Source: Pseudisothecium myosuroides
Taxonomy: Eukaryota; Streptophyta; Bryopsida; Hypnales; Lembophyllaceae
Assembly (NCBI GenBank): GCA_951799445.1
Contig: OX637295.1
Coordinates: 4,278,001-4,342,000 of the forward strand
DNA: 64,000 bases
Reading direction: 5' to 3'
A model generated the notes under the pieces. It was not told the origin of the DNA, searched no databases, and was given only the letters and a program-made list of their open reading frames with translations. The stretch's first letter is position 1, and every line of letters starts with the position of its first letter. A program made the translations under genes and the position numbers. Positions 10,330 to 21,285 of this stretch are shown here, piece by piece.

Positions 10330-12625
10330 AAATTTTTTAATATTTGAGCACCAAATATGTTTGAAAATTAATATCAGTTTCATCAGTTCTTATCAGATTA
10401 ATATGATTCTACTTGTATTTTAGTCAATTCAACTATTTTTTAAAAAAAAAAATATATGCACCAATAAGCACATTGCACAAGATACCCAAATTGAAAATCT
10501 GGGTGGTCATAGGCTATTCTACGTTAGTTACAATCTGGAGTTAAGAACGGATACCTATGTAACTTTCTCACTAGCAGGAAAACAAGCTGTTTTTTCTTGA
10601 GTTGGAAATAGGCTGAAATTTCTTTTGAAATGGAATCAAAGTGAATGTTTTCTTGGAATTATAGATACGTTGGATTTTCTATGCTGTAAGGAATTGGTAG
10701 CAAGGCTGAACTTTGGCTGCTGGCTGTAGGCAAGGTGGAAAAAGTAATAAGATAGACAGGCCTATTACCACCTTGATGAGCAATGTGAATATCTTGGGAC
10801 CAACTCAAAGATGGTCACATATTTTTCAGAGGTGTGTGCTTGTTTCACAAATCAAACCCAAGTGGAATTATAATTTTTTGATTCAAATTGTAATTATTGT
10901 GAATTTTTGAAGTGGTCTGCTCTAAAATTACAAAACCACTCATAAAGTGGAGTCATAAACATCCTATATACAACTCATCACCACTCTTCCATGTGTCCAA
11001 TGATATATAAGTAGTCACCATTAAAGGATTGATATGTTATCCCTTGTTGGCATTAATGCAATGATTTTTTAGAAAATGTACAGATTTGGATGAGTTTTTG
11101 GTTGAAATTGGGGCCAAAATTCGGATAATGGAATTACACGGAAATGGACTGGCTTATTTTATAATGTTGATTGTTGAGCTCCACTATGCATATGTTACAA
11201 TTTTTCCTAACCATTCCTATTCTATGCAATTTTGTCCAAGCTAGTCATAAGCTAGTCATACACATTTGCAAATGACAGTGACCTCTGGGGACACGAGAAA
11301 AATTGGGCTTCTTCTTCACAATGGCCTTCTTGCAACCAAAGTTTACAGAAGAACTCATGTTGCAAATTTCTTAGTTTTGTTTGTAAGGTTGAGCCACCCA
11401 AGTTCTGACCAGTGACCCATCTCCAACCTTTAGGTGCAAGTATTTTCGACCAAGGTTGCAACAAATTTTTTGAAGCTTAGGATAATTTTTTTTCCTTTTC
11501 ACACTTGGACTAATAAGTTCATGACACATGTTCCAAGTTATGAGAAAGAAAGTAAGAAATAATGAGTAGGAAAAAAGTTCTTGAATGATCGAAATTGGAA
11601 GAGTTTAGACATTGGCCATGGGTCTGGAGTACTTTTTGCCTCCCAAAATTCATAGTAATTTTATTCAAGCAATAAAATTACCAATTTTTTTGGAATCCCC
11701 GTCATTTCTATCAATGCACCTCTAAAAATATTTGCTTTGCCTTGCACTACTCTAGATCATGTCCAGAATTGCTTATTTGGTCGGTTATGGGTGGCTCTGC
11801 CTTATAATATCTACTCTTTGTAAAAATGATAACATTCAAGTTGTCATTGGATTCTAGACATTTTGCATATGATAGCTCACGTCATAATTTGATGTTGAAT
11901 GTCATAGGTGCAGGTGAGGTTCACTCTTTCTTGGAGTGTTTTTGACAAACTTCAAAAAACTTCTACACTACACTTTCATGCTTTATTTTTAACACGCTTA
12001 AGTCCCACACTTAGAGAGAGAAAATGGTGATAAGTTTTTTGCAAAATTTGAATGTCTTCATTCCTATTTTGGATATGTATTGATTAAAATAATAGATGTA
12101 TATTTTTTTGCAAGCAATGCAATGACTCATATACGTAGCAAAACTCTTTTTGAGCTAAAAATTTGCTTATATCTTGTTGAGACCAAATCTCCCATTCTTG
12201 AAGCTCAAAATGGATATGCATAAACTTTAGGCTTGGATCTATTATAATTTAAGTTTTGTATTCAATATGCATAGACTAAATTAGATTAATGCCTATACTA
12301 AGGATACTCCAAAAAAATGACTCTTCTCTATATTTCATTTTACTTTGTGTTTGTATTTTTATTCTTATTTTTACTTTTTATTCTTACTTTATTTTTATTT
12401 TTATTTTTATTCTTAACTTCTTCTTTTTCTATTGGTATTTTGTTGTTGTTTTTACTTTGTTTTGATTATTTGTTTGTGATGGCAATTGAAATCTCCATAA
12501 TCTCTGGGTTATCAAGATTGTCCTTGGAATCATTGAAAAGCCCTCTACGTGGGTGTCAGCACAAAGTAAGTTTTATAGGATTCTGACATATGAAGTTGGA
12601 GATACTAAATTTCAAATTTTTGTAG
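10330..12625. repeat. Duplicated block X
   Basis: Matches 23652-29300 in the same orientation once three insertions in the latter (23952-25189, 25701-26277, 27384-28670) and a smaller one (27072-27366) are removed. X keeps the corresponding simple sites, for example TTAA at 11998-12001. A minus-strand open frame at 11464-11252 has a diverged partner at 26560-26345, but one copy shifts frame, so I do not call a gene. The end (12317-12586) is the T-rich low-complexity stretch also seen in the inverted-repeat arms. Confidence 0.85.
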
Positions 12626-13006
12626 GCAACAAAAATTAGAAAATTGGTTGTGAAGAACCATTACTATTAAATTCAGTGCTAAGGATAATTTGCTATTTTA
12701 AAGTATAAAAAATAGATATGAAAAGAGATTTAAGGGAGAATTAGCCATCACTAATTTTCCAATTACAAATGACATACAAATGATTGTGGAAGCAATAGAA
12801 GGCGTACATTAGGACACAATGAAGAATCAACTTTGTGAACATTCGCCTTAGTGTATGATCATATATGTTTCAAAAAGTAGCATTTGTACTATGGGTGCTT
12901 TTCACTTGAGGTATGATACATGTCTATGCAAGAAAATAAAAAATTTATGAGCACTCTCATAAGCCAAGTCAGTACCATTTCTAAGCTCTTGACCAATGAG
13001 ATTGTT

Positions 13007-13741
13007 TTATCCCTAAATGACGACCCATGACCATTGATTTCAAGTCTCTCTGCCTGTCACTCAATTTGCAGCCATTTTGGAACTAAACATGTATGAAAAT
13101 TTATATTTTTTTTCAGAGGTGAAATTACATGTCTTCTTTACTTCACAAAAAATTTCGATTTTTTTGTGGAAAATTGATCTTTTTGAGAATATTTGAAGAA
13201 AAAGCGAAGAAAAATCATATCAAATGGAAAATTATTTCAAAAAATCTGAAAATTTCACCAGGTGCGTATATACAATGACAAACATGATGGTGTAAACTCA
13301 ATTTCCATGTCATTTTGTAATTAGAAAATAATAGACATTGAAAATACACCCAAAGTTCAATATGCAATAAAATATTCAATATTAGGAATTTTTTCAAAAT
13401 TCAAATTGGTATAGAAACTAGAGTAAATGACCTTCATTTTGTTAGTTGGGCTCAAACTCAAAAACATCAATTTTGTGGAGAAATTTCAGATTTAAAGCAA
13501 CGAGCAACAACTTCCCCAAGTGCACTAAAATAGCATATTTTGTGATCCGGTTTTTTATAAATTCTCATTTACGTAAAGACAAACACTCCCAAGACTTCAA
13601 ACTCAATTGGATAGTCTTCATAACCCAACAAGAAAGGTCAACAAGAAAAATGCTAATGAAAAAATGCTTCCAATCACTTTCCACCTCATTGGATTGTCAT
13701 CCAGGCGCCACAGAATGACATTTACGGCGTTCCAGGGTTAA
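13007..13741 (+). mobile_element. TTAA element T4 (family 2)
   Basis: 735 bases, starting TTATCCCTAAATGACGA and ending GCGTTCCAGGG then TTAA at 13738-13741. It is the same family as 8161-8908. The target is the same paralogous site, but the flanks are inverted relative to T3 while the element is not. Paralogous unoccupied sites lie at 9030-9033, 36599-36602 and 36721-36724. The first TTAA has decayed to TTAT. Confidence 0.82.
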
Positions 13742-15387
13742 AGTATCATGTTATTTTCTTGTAAACAACTCCACTTGCTTCTACAACTTGAGTGCTTCTC
13801 CACACTTTTTCCACACAGAAGCTGATTTTTTTCAACAAGGTTTCCAATACCAATAAACAAACTGAAGTCCCGTTTTTTTAAAACATGTCAATTGTTCAAT
13901 GCTGTGCGCACAAATGAACACTCAGGATTATGAGAAGTTCTGCCTTATTATTAGTTTGAAGCCCCATGCTCTGGAGTACAACTTGAAAGCAGGAGTGGCT
14001 TTCTACAGGAGAAACTAAGTTTGACTTGTAAACACTCAGCTGATTGATATGGGCTGTGACGAAGTCTTAGCTGCCTGTTTGAAATAGCACCGGTAGTCCA
14101 CATCGACGACACAACGCCGTCATTGTCGTTGAAGCCACCGATTCATCACAAATCCGCTGCCGAGAAGGGAAGCAAGTTGGGGAATGTTTTTGAGGCTTCA
14201 GTTTTTATTTTTCAACTAGAAACTCCCGTTGTAGTCATCAAGAAATGAATGTGTAGTTCATATGACTTCAAGTGTCCGACCTCTCATCCAAATTTTGGAA
14301 CTACTTAAATACATTATTCTTACTATGGCAGTAGAAAAATGAGATGTAGAAAGGGCATACCAATTTAAGTTAACTTGCGTAAGGTAGGAGGGGCAGAAAT
14401 TGCCCATTTAACAGCATATTGGCTTAGGATTTCTTCTATTCTAATTGAATCACTCAAAGAGAGAGACACATCCGTCACAATTTGATTTGTAAACTTTAGA
14501 CCTAAATTCAATTAAATATGATTTTTTAAAGTTCATAGGAAGAGGGTGCTCTTGAAGGCCATAGGTACATGCTACCATTAAATGTCAAAAGTTGTTTGTC
14601 AACGATGTATATGGAGTCCCAAAATGAAAGCATGCAAACCTTAAATTGGAACAACATGATGGTGCAATCATGTAATTGCCTAGGTTGCCACAAAGTGTCT
14701 CACCTCTCATAACCTCACATTCTTTAAACTGAAATTTTGTCTACTTCCAAATCAAACTTGCTCCCCAACCACACAAAATTGTACAATAGTAAATCCCAAA
14801 TTGGCACCAATTCATCCCTCCACAGTTTTTCATTCCTATAGTAACACTTCATGAGATAATTACAGGAGCAATTCTTGGAGCATGCACAAAATTAGCACCT
14901 CCTATATTACTGCTTCTTCCTTGATCGCGTGTGATTAAAATGTCATCCTTGTGCGGGAGGAAGAACTTCTGTCTGTGGAGACGTAAGCGTCATGCAGACT
15001 TTTGTGGATTCGTAAGGATGATAGAACGAATAAGCTTTAACCTACATTGGCGGAAAATTGGGGGGAGAAATTGGTGGCCACGAAAAACAATATCTTAATT
15101 TGTGCGTTTTGCATGTATGTGAGAAGCTACTCGAGAAGCTACTTTAATTGTACAAGACAGTGACTGTGCAGCTCAAGATGTTTGAAGAAACTACTTCATG
15201 AGTTGCAGTTGGGTGTGCTTAAGAAAGTCCCGTTTTCCATTGCACCAAGGTCAGTACTTAAAGGAACAAGCATTCGAAGCAGTTCCACAAGCTTCAGTTG
15301 TACTGTACTTGGAGTTCTTCAATACGAACGTATTGGTATTTCATTCGTAAGCTTGTGTACTGACTACTGACAACTTAGCTATCGACC
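13742..15387. other. Upstream region of aspartic protease copy 1
   Basis: Aligned with 36725-38642 in block B. From about 14900 to 15387 the two blocks are especially alike, and this is the probable promoter and 5' UTR. No clear TATA box could be assigned. A 62-codon open frame (15182-15370) has a same-length partner in B, but it begins with TTG rather than ATG and its differences are mostly amino-acid changing, so I do not call it a gene. A broken copy of the small frame at 37028 lies at 14049. Confidence 0.45.
14049..14165 (+). pseudogene. Frame-shifted copy of the small 37028 reading frame
   Basis: Starts ATG with MGCDEVLA like the block B copy, then loses one base and stops at TAG after 12 codons. 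Further sequence still aligns with the intact B copy. It is a fragment of unknown function. Confidence 0.4.
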
Positions 15388-18223
15388 ATGGCAGCCGGAA
15401 GGGGGCTTGGGCTTACTTCTTGTTGTTGGGTGCTGGCATTGCTGGCCTTGTCAGGAGCTTCGGGGCTTGCCAGTGCGCAGCAGAGGGGATTACTGGAGTT
15501 CAACTCCAACAAGGTGAAAGATAGATTTCTCCGGTGGCTCCCGTGACTAGTCAGTGTGTCAGGTCTCTTGTTGGTCCCTGTCCGCTGTCTGCCGTGTCTT
15601 GTGTTGGTACCCAGGCCATTTGTGTCTGGGAGTTGTATTTTTTATTTTTGCAATGAAATTCCGTTTCATTTGTGTCAAAAAAGAAAAAAGAAAAAAAAGA
15701 TAGATTGCACTATTAAATCTCACAATTCACGCAGTCGCTAGGTGCTTTGTTTACCTCCTCAGTCAAACATTAGTGTAGCTAAGTCCAGAATGGGAGGTGA
15801 AATTCAATACTTTTGGAACGGAAGAAGAATAACTCTGACCAGTCCAAAGAATGAGGAGTCTTTTTGCGGTATTTCTACTGAGGAAAACACATGGACATGT
15901 TTAGCTAGCGATGGTTTCACTTGGTTTCTTTTGTACCATGATTCTGTAACACGCCTTAATAGGACCAGGACTCTTTAATTTGGAGCTATTTAAACTGTCA
16001 AGTTTTTCGTGGTTGAGAAGGAGACGTTATTAACTCATAATGTGGCAGTTAACGGTGAGCATTCTTGATTCAATGGTCTCCAAATTAGCATTATCTCCAA
16101 TAACATCCTTGAGCAGTTGAGCCTGGCGGCTCTTCCACTTTGGAGGCGATCTCAAAAATAGTTGTACCGATAGATATGCACGCAAATCAGAATGCAAATT
16201 GCTTCTCATCCACATTATTGTGGTCTCTACGCTAAGTTTACCACCTCTGTCCCCCTCTCGGCTGTCTAAGTCATTGCGTTTCCTTCCTTGCACCATTTCT
16301 ATGGAATTGGACCATGCAATCTAACGAATTCCACGTTCACTGCAGGTACTTCGAGCTAGCCTGATGCACCGAGACCACCCAGAGTCCCCACTGAGTGTGC
16401 CAGGCACCACCATTGAGTCCCGTTACCACGCCGCAGTTGCACGCGAAAATGCTCGCATGGTGCGCCGGGGCCTGGCTGCTACTGCTGTGGAATTCAACAC
16501 CTCCATCGGCTCCGCATTAGCCGAGGCTGATTTAGAATATATCATGACTGTGTATTTGGGCACTCCTGGGCAGAAATTCTTCCTCCTTATGGACACCGGG
16601 AGTGATTTGATGTGGGTGCAGTGTGTCCCTTGCATCCAATGCTACAATGAAACCAATCCGTTTTTCGACCCTTCCAAGTCCAGCACCTACTATGCGGAAT
16701 CTTGCAACAGCTCCAACTGTAACCAAACGCTGGTAAGCTCACAAACAGGACTTGCATGTCACAGAAGACGTCTCTTGACTCTTCCCGAGTATTTTCAGTT
16801 GTTTTGGTTACTTGGTAAAATACAGTATCAAACGGATTTTGGGGAATTTTCCACATTCTTTTTTTTGAGATTAAGGAAACAAACAAACTTGTACAGAGTC
16901 TAGTTTTAATGAGGATGCAATGGATGAAAATAAAAGTTATGGTAAATAAAATCCCATGGTTATAACTTCTAAAAATAGGAATAAAATTTGATTGATAGCC
17001 CTTTTTGTTTTAAGAGTGTTAATTTTTGGTAGTTTTGTGAATATTTGTCAAATTCTAGCACATGGCTATTTAGGGGTTAAGGAGTGAGTTTGGCATAGTC
17101 TAGTATTTTCTTTCTATAAGAGGTGCTCATGATTTCATTTTGGAACTACTAATGTTTGAAGATTTAGTTTGAATGATTGTGATTTAAATTTGAGCATACA
17201 TGGATTTGTATTGCAGTTGGGAAACCCAGCCTTTTGCAATAGTCAAAACACATGCCAAATCAACTACGCATATGCCCAAGCTGGAAGTGATTATCAAGGA
17301 GTATTGTCAACTGAAACCATTTCATTCAGCAACTCAACGGAGAGTGTCCCAAACATTCTTTTTGGGTGTATGAACAACAATACAGCTAGCTTTGGACTTG
17401 TTGATGGCTTTGTTGGATTTGGTCGCGGGCCTTTTTCCTTACCCAATCAACTAAGTACATTGAACTCCACCAATGTGTTTTCTTATTGCCTTGTTCCCTT
17501 TGATGTTTCAACAACTTTAACTTCATCCTTGGAATTTGGGGTGCCTGACACCAATGAATTGCAATTGGTGTACACTCCAATTTTGGACAATGATCTTTAT
17601 TTTACATATTATTGGGTCAACATGACGGGTATTAGCATAAATGGCATGGATGTGAGCGTCTCTTCAACATCATTAGAATACAACTCTAGTTCACAGTCGG
17701 GCGGAACAATTTTTGACTCAGGAACAACATATATCATATTCAATGAAGACATTTGGACTGTTGTCACACAGGTAATGTCAATTTTACAATCACGTTCCAA
17801 AGCTCATGTATTAAACTTTCAACAACTAATTTCAATACTCTGCAGCATCAATATAATGATTTTGGACTAATACTAACTTGGGCAAATTTTTTGCAGCATT
17901 TGAAAGACCTCATCACCTACCCAATGGTACCAATTGACAACGTAACCATATGCTACAATACTAGTGGAGTGCAATACGTCACATATCCAAACATGACTCT
18001 TCATTTTTCGAGTCTTGATAGCACCATTGTGGATTTTGAACTAACTGGACAAAACCTCTTCGTTACACTTCTAGAGGATGTTGATTGTTTGGCTATATCT
18101 AGTGGTGCAAGCAATGGATTTAACATCATTGGTAATATTGCCCAAGCAAACCATTATGTTGAGACTGATTTAGAAAATATGAAGATTGGATGGACATCTA
18201 GAAATTGTTCACTTCCTATGTAG
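15388..18223 (+). CDS. Nepenthesin-type aspartic protease, copy 1
   Basis: Predicted secreted pepsin-like endopeptidase (A1 family, nepenthesin/A1B type). Four exons joined at GT-AG sites, all in phase 0: 15388-15513, 16346-16732, 17217-17771, 17897-18223, giving 464 residues. Residues 1-30 form a signal peptide (hydrophobic core CCWVLALLALSGASGLASA). A basic propeptide follows (LMHRDHPESPLS onward). The first catalytic motif is DTGSDLMWVQC, with DTGS at about 125-128, followed by the Cys-rich nepenthesin insert. Tyr190 is the likely flap residue. The second catalytic motif is FDSGTTY (DSGT at about 338-341). It ends with a Cys-containing tail (SRNCSLPM). There are several N-glycosylation sequons. 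Length and order match the family. Intron 1 holds a LINE fragment. The paralogue is 38643-41513. Confidence 0.93.
15532..15697 (+). mobile_element. 5'-truncated LINE or SINE-like insertion in intron 1, copy 1
   Basis: A segment of about 166-170 bases ends in an A-rich tail with G interruptions and is flanked by the direct repeat AGATAGATT (15519-15527 and 15698-15706). In block B the longer repeat AGATAGATTTCTC is kept. It starts GGTGGCTCCCG and ends with a TTTATTTTTGCAATG-like 3' region, as in a non-LTR retroelement 3' end. Present at the same place in both protease copies, so it predates the block duplication. Confidence 0.7.
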
Positions 18224-18518
18224 AAACTATTTGCAATTTGTAGATATTCCTCGAGAGTGAGGAGGGTCTACGACATTATCAATAATAATGTTGAGTCGTC
18301 ATTACAATAAATAAAATGTCTAGATTTGCATTTTGTGATTGATCTAAGGGCTTGTAACATTGAAAAACATTATTGATTATATCATTTTCTTTTTTACTAA
18401 CCAATGGGACATTACGAGGCAATTTGTAGGCCTCAAATATCAGACTTGACATTTCTCACAAACAATACTCTAACTCTTTATCTTCAAAAAATCCTCTATC
18501 AATGTGCGAGTGTGTTGT
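18224..18518. other. 3' flank of aspartic protease copy 1
   Basis: Likely 3' UTR with an AATAAA at 18306-18311, then intergenic sequence up to the TTAA element. It aligns with 41514-41818. Confidence 0.5.
18306..18311 (+). promoter_or_regulatory. Putative polyadenylation signal, copy 1
   Basis: AATAAA 83 bases after the stop codon; the paralogue has AATAAA at 41600-41605. Confidence 0.45.
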
Positions 18519-19831
18519 TTAATCCTTAAAGGAGGTCGAATTTTCCTATACTAGTGTATTCTGAGGGTTATTTAGAAAAGCCACCATGTACAGAGTGAGT
18601 TTCCTACTAGAAGAAAATAGCTTTTTGTACCATGATTTTTGCAAGTGTGAGCTGGTAGATTGTGGAACACATTGGTGTTGTAAGAACATGGTTTTTCAAT
18701 GCCACTAATTTCTGAAAAAGCCCCATTCATTTGCAAAGAGCTTCATCAGTATATTTATGAAGCGTACAAGACATGGTGAGGACGGAAGGATTGCTTGCTG
18801 GTAGTTCTAGAGAGGGCAAAAGGACTACTCTAGACAACAATGTGACACCACTCTGCAAGTCTATTGGTCATGGCAACCGGTGGCACCTGTTCATTTCTTC
18901 AACATTTTCTTCAACTAAAGACAGATTAATGTCACAAATTTGGCGCCCAGAATCTCAGACTCAAGCAGGCATCTGGAAATTGAAGTGTGAATTTCTAGAT
19001 TCTCCGTTTCATTGACATCTCCCATGATCTTCTTCACCTTGTGAGCAATTTTCCCCTTCAAAACAACTGCACTTCCATCTTCCGCAATGCTCTGTTAAGG
19101 CTCCAGACCAACTTTCCAAACGCTTGTCACGTAATGCAAGTTCAAATTCTGATCGGAGAATCGAGGCCACCCCAACATCGGCACACCACTGGAGATGCTC
19201 TCAAGCCCAGCTTTCCAAACACTTGTCACGTAATGCAAATTCATGGTCTAATCGGAACCAGTGGAGATGCTCTCGAGCATAACTTTCCAAACGCTCGTCA
19301 CGTAATGCAAGTTCGTGTTATGGTCAAAGAATCCACACCACCCCAACATCAGCACACCACTCAGGATGCTCTCGATAGTGGAGTTCCACTCACAGTGCAT
19401 CAGCTAGAAATGCTCTAATACACCAAAAATCAAGCACACGGTGAGCAAATTCAACTGATCAACATTGTTGAATTCACGTGCCAATTATCACCATTGATTC
19501 ACTTTTCTGTTTTTTAGGATCACATGTTCATTCACCGCCTCAAGCAGTCAAGGACTACAGTGAAGGAATGAGGGGTCTGACACCCCTACATGAGTACTAA
19601 ATACAACAAGCAAAGGCTTGTATGCTAGAATACGTATAATGCACCACTTGCACAGGCATAGAATCTATAGAATGACTTAGAATAATTCCCTAAAAGTCTT
19701 GTAATATTCTTTGAGCCCATGCTCAAATAATCTCCAACCTATAGTTTTGAAATATCTCCATCTTCACTCACTAAATTTCCAAATACAACAAACGTAGGCC
19801 ACTGGTGGCTCCAACCTCGTTTAAGGGTTAA
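18519..19831 (+). mobile_element. TTAA element T5, with internal tandem repeats
   Basis: A 1313-base insertion between TTAA at 18519-18522 and 19828-19831. Ends are TTAATCCTTAAAGGAGG and CCTCGTTTAAGGGTTAA, which are inverted repeats. Block B has a single TTAA at 41819-41822 with matching flanks on both sides. The interior differs from families 1 and 2. It contains a three-copy repeat and a 125-codon open frame (19041-19418) that simply reads through that repeat. Confidence 0.85.
19109..19375 (+). repeat. Three-copy tandem repeat inside T5
   Basis: Copies carry CTTTCCAAACGCTTGTCACG or close variants at 19111, 19211 and 19281. Spacings are 100 and about 70 bases; the middle copy is shortened. 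In frame the unit reads NFPNACHVMQV and QHRHTTGDAL. It could be an internal binding-site array or an amplified gene scrap. Confidence 0.75.
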
Positions 19832-19913
19832 TACAACTCACACCTAATTTTTAAGTTGAAAATGATTGTCAAATTGATATATGAATTAAAGATATGGTTC
19901 TACTTTACTTTAT

Positions 19914-20413
19914 ATAACTCCTAAAGTTCCATTGTCCCTATGAAGATGGAATGGATTTCAGGAAGGTTCCTTTGAGCAAAAGTTTTGATTAATTTTCTTG
20001 AAACTTTTTTTAAGATAGAAAAACGTATTATCTTTCAGTAAATATAATTTTCATTTCAATTGGTGCCTGGGAGCAAATGTTATGCCACAATAAGCCCAAA
20101 ACTCAACTCCGTATGCAACAAAAAGAAATCCACAAAAACTTGAAATTAAATTAATTTTTTTTTCTCATAGATTGTATTTTTTTTCTTACATGGAAAGCTA
20201 TGATTTATTTCATTTGGATTTGTGATGTGAAAGTTATGGAGCATCTTATTTTGGTGGCAATCAAAGTATCTTCTGAACTAAAGCATTAGATTTGTTTTTG
20301 AACTTAATGTTCATGTTTATTCTGAATAAAAAGTTCAACATCGTTAACATTGATTGCTAGAGTAATGTCACTATTGGGATTAGTATGTTCTTATTCCATC
20401 TTAGAGCTATTAA
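19914..20413 (+). mobile_element. TTAA element T6, family 1, 3'-truncated
   Basis: Start ATAACTCCTAAAGTTCC is a decayed family 1 terminus; the orthologous position in block B (41896) is intact TTAACCCCTAAAG. The block A copy lost its 3' end by deletion near 20414, compared with B where the element runs to 44003. It keeps a single TTAA at 20344-20347, where B carries the nested T10. Confidence 0.65.
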
Positions 20414-21285
20414 TGAAAAGATCAACTTCATAGGAATCTAACACTAAAATCTTGTAGTGCACTTGTATGAAATCAAGCGATAAGAAGTTTGAAAAGTTTG
20501 AACTTTGTAGAATGCAATTTATTTCCATTTGAAGTGAAAGAAAACGTTTTTGGGCCCCTACCTAAGAACTCCAAGTTACTTTGCCGTTTGTGCAAAAAAT
20601 TTGAACTCTGGATTTTGAATTTTAACATATATTGTACTCAAGATTGTGTTAGGCATATTCCCTCAAATTATTTTGTATAACTGAGACTTATAATTACATC
20701 TAAAAAACTCCTACAATGTGAGGACATGCTACATATTAACAATTATACACTAAATAGACTTGTTTGCAAGCAAGTTTTCCACCACACACTTTGAAAATTC
20801 AACAACGGATTGAAAGATACAATCATTCTTCAAAAGAAAATACATGAAGAAACTAAACCTTTAGTTTCTATAAAAAAAATAGAAGGTCAATGCAAAATCC
20901 TCAAAGCTAGCCTAAGACTTGGAGCATCCAACAATGACTGAACCTATTATGTCCCCCTTCTAATCCTAGCTTGTTTTGAACATCATGGTCCTTATAGGAA
21001 ACTTTGTACTTGAGTTCTTTACGCACCTATTCATTCATTCTAAGCGAACTAAATACCATTTGAGATTTTGTTGTTTTACAGGATGGCTAGAAAAGGACTA
21101 TTCAAGCGATATCTTTTGAATTGTTGCATAGTCCATGCCACATGTTCTTTCTTCAAACTTGTTGCCTTGTTGCAATTTGTCTTCTATGCTTCTTCATCTT
21201 CCTTATCTAGAAGTCTAGGAATATTATCTTGACCAAGTTGCACAATAAATTGTTTTTTCAGAAACCTTATTTCTAACTTCTAAAC
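20414..21285. other. End of block A, no gene seen
   Basis: Aligns with about 44155-45054. Short ORFs (for example 20489-20680) differ between the blocks in frame and stops. Confidence 0.45.

Larger units (their letters stand above)
12625..21285. repeat. Duplicated block A (holds aspartic protease copy 1)
   Basis: Direct repeat of block B at 36190-45054. Coordinates differ by 23255 at the gene's upstream region, 23289 at exon 2 and 23287 at exons 3 and 4. Exons are about 98 percent identical by eye, non-coding parts about 90 percent. Block-specific insertions include the TTAA elements 13007-13741 and 18519-19831 here, and 42137-42395 and 42617-43543 in B. Confidence 0.93.

Noticed and set aside
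15182..15370. 62-codon frame upstream of each protease gene
   Set aside because: It starts with TTG, not ATG, and the two copies differ mostly at amino-acid-changing sites; it is more likely 5' flank.
19041..19418. 125-codon frame in T5 as a protein-coding gene
   Set aside because: It is an open reading of a three-copy DNA repeat with uneven unit lengths.
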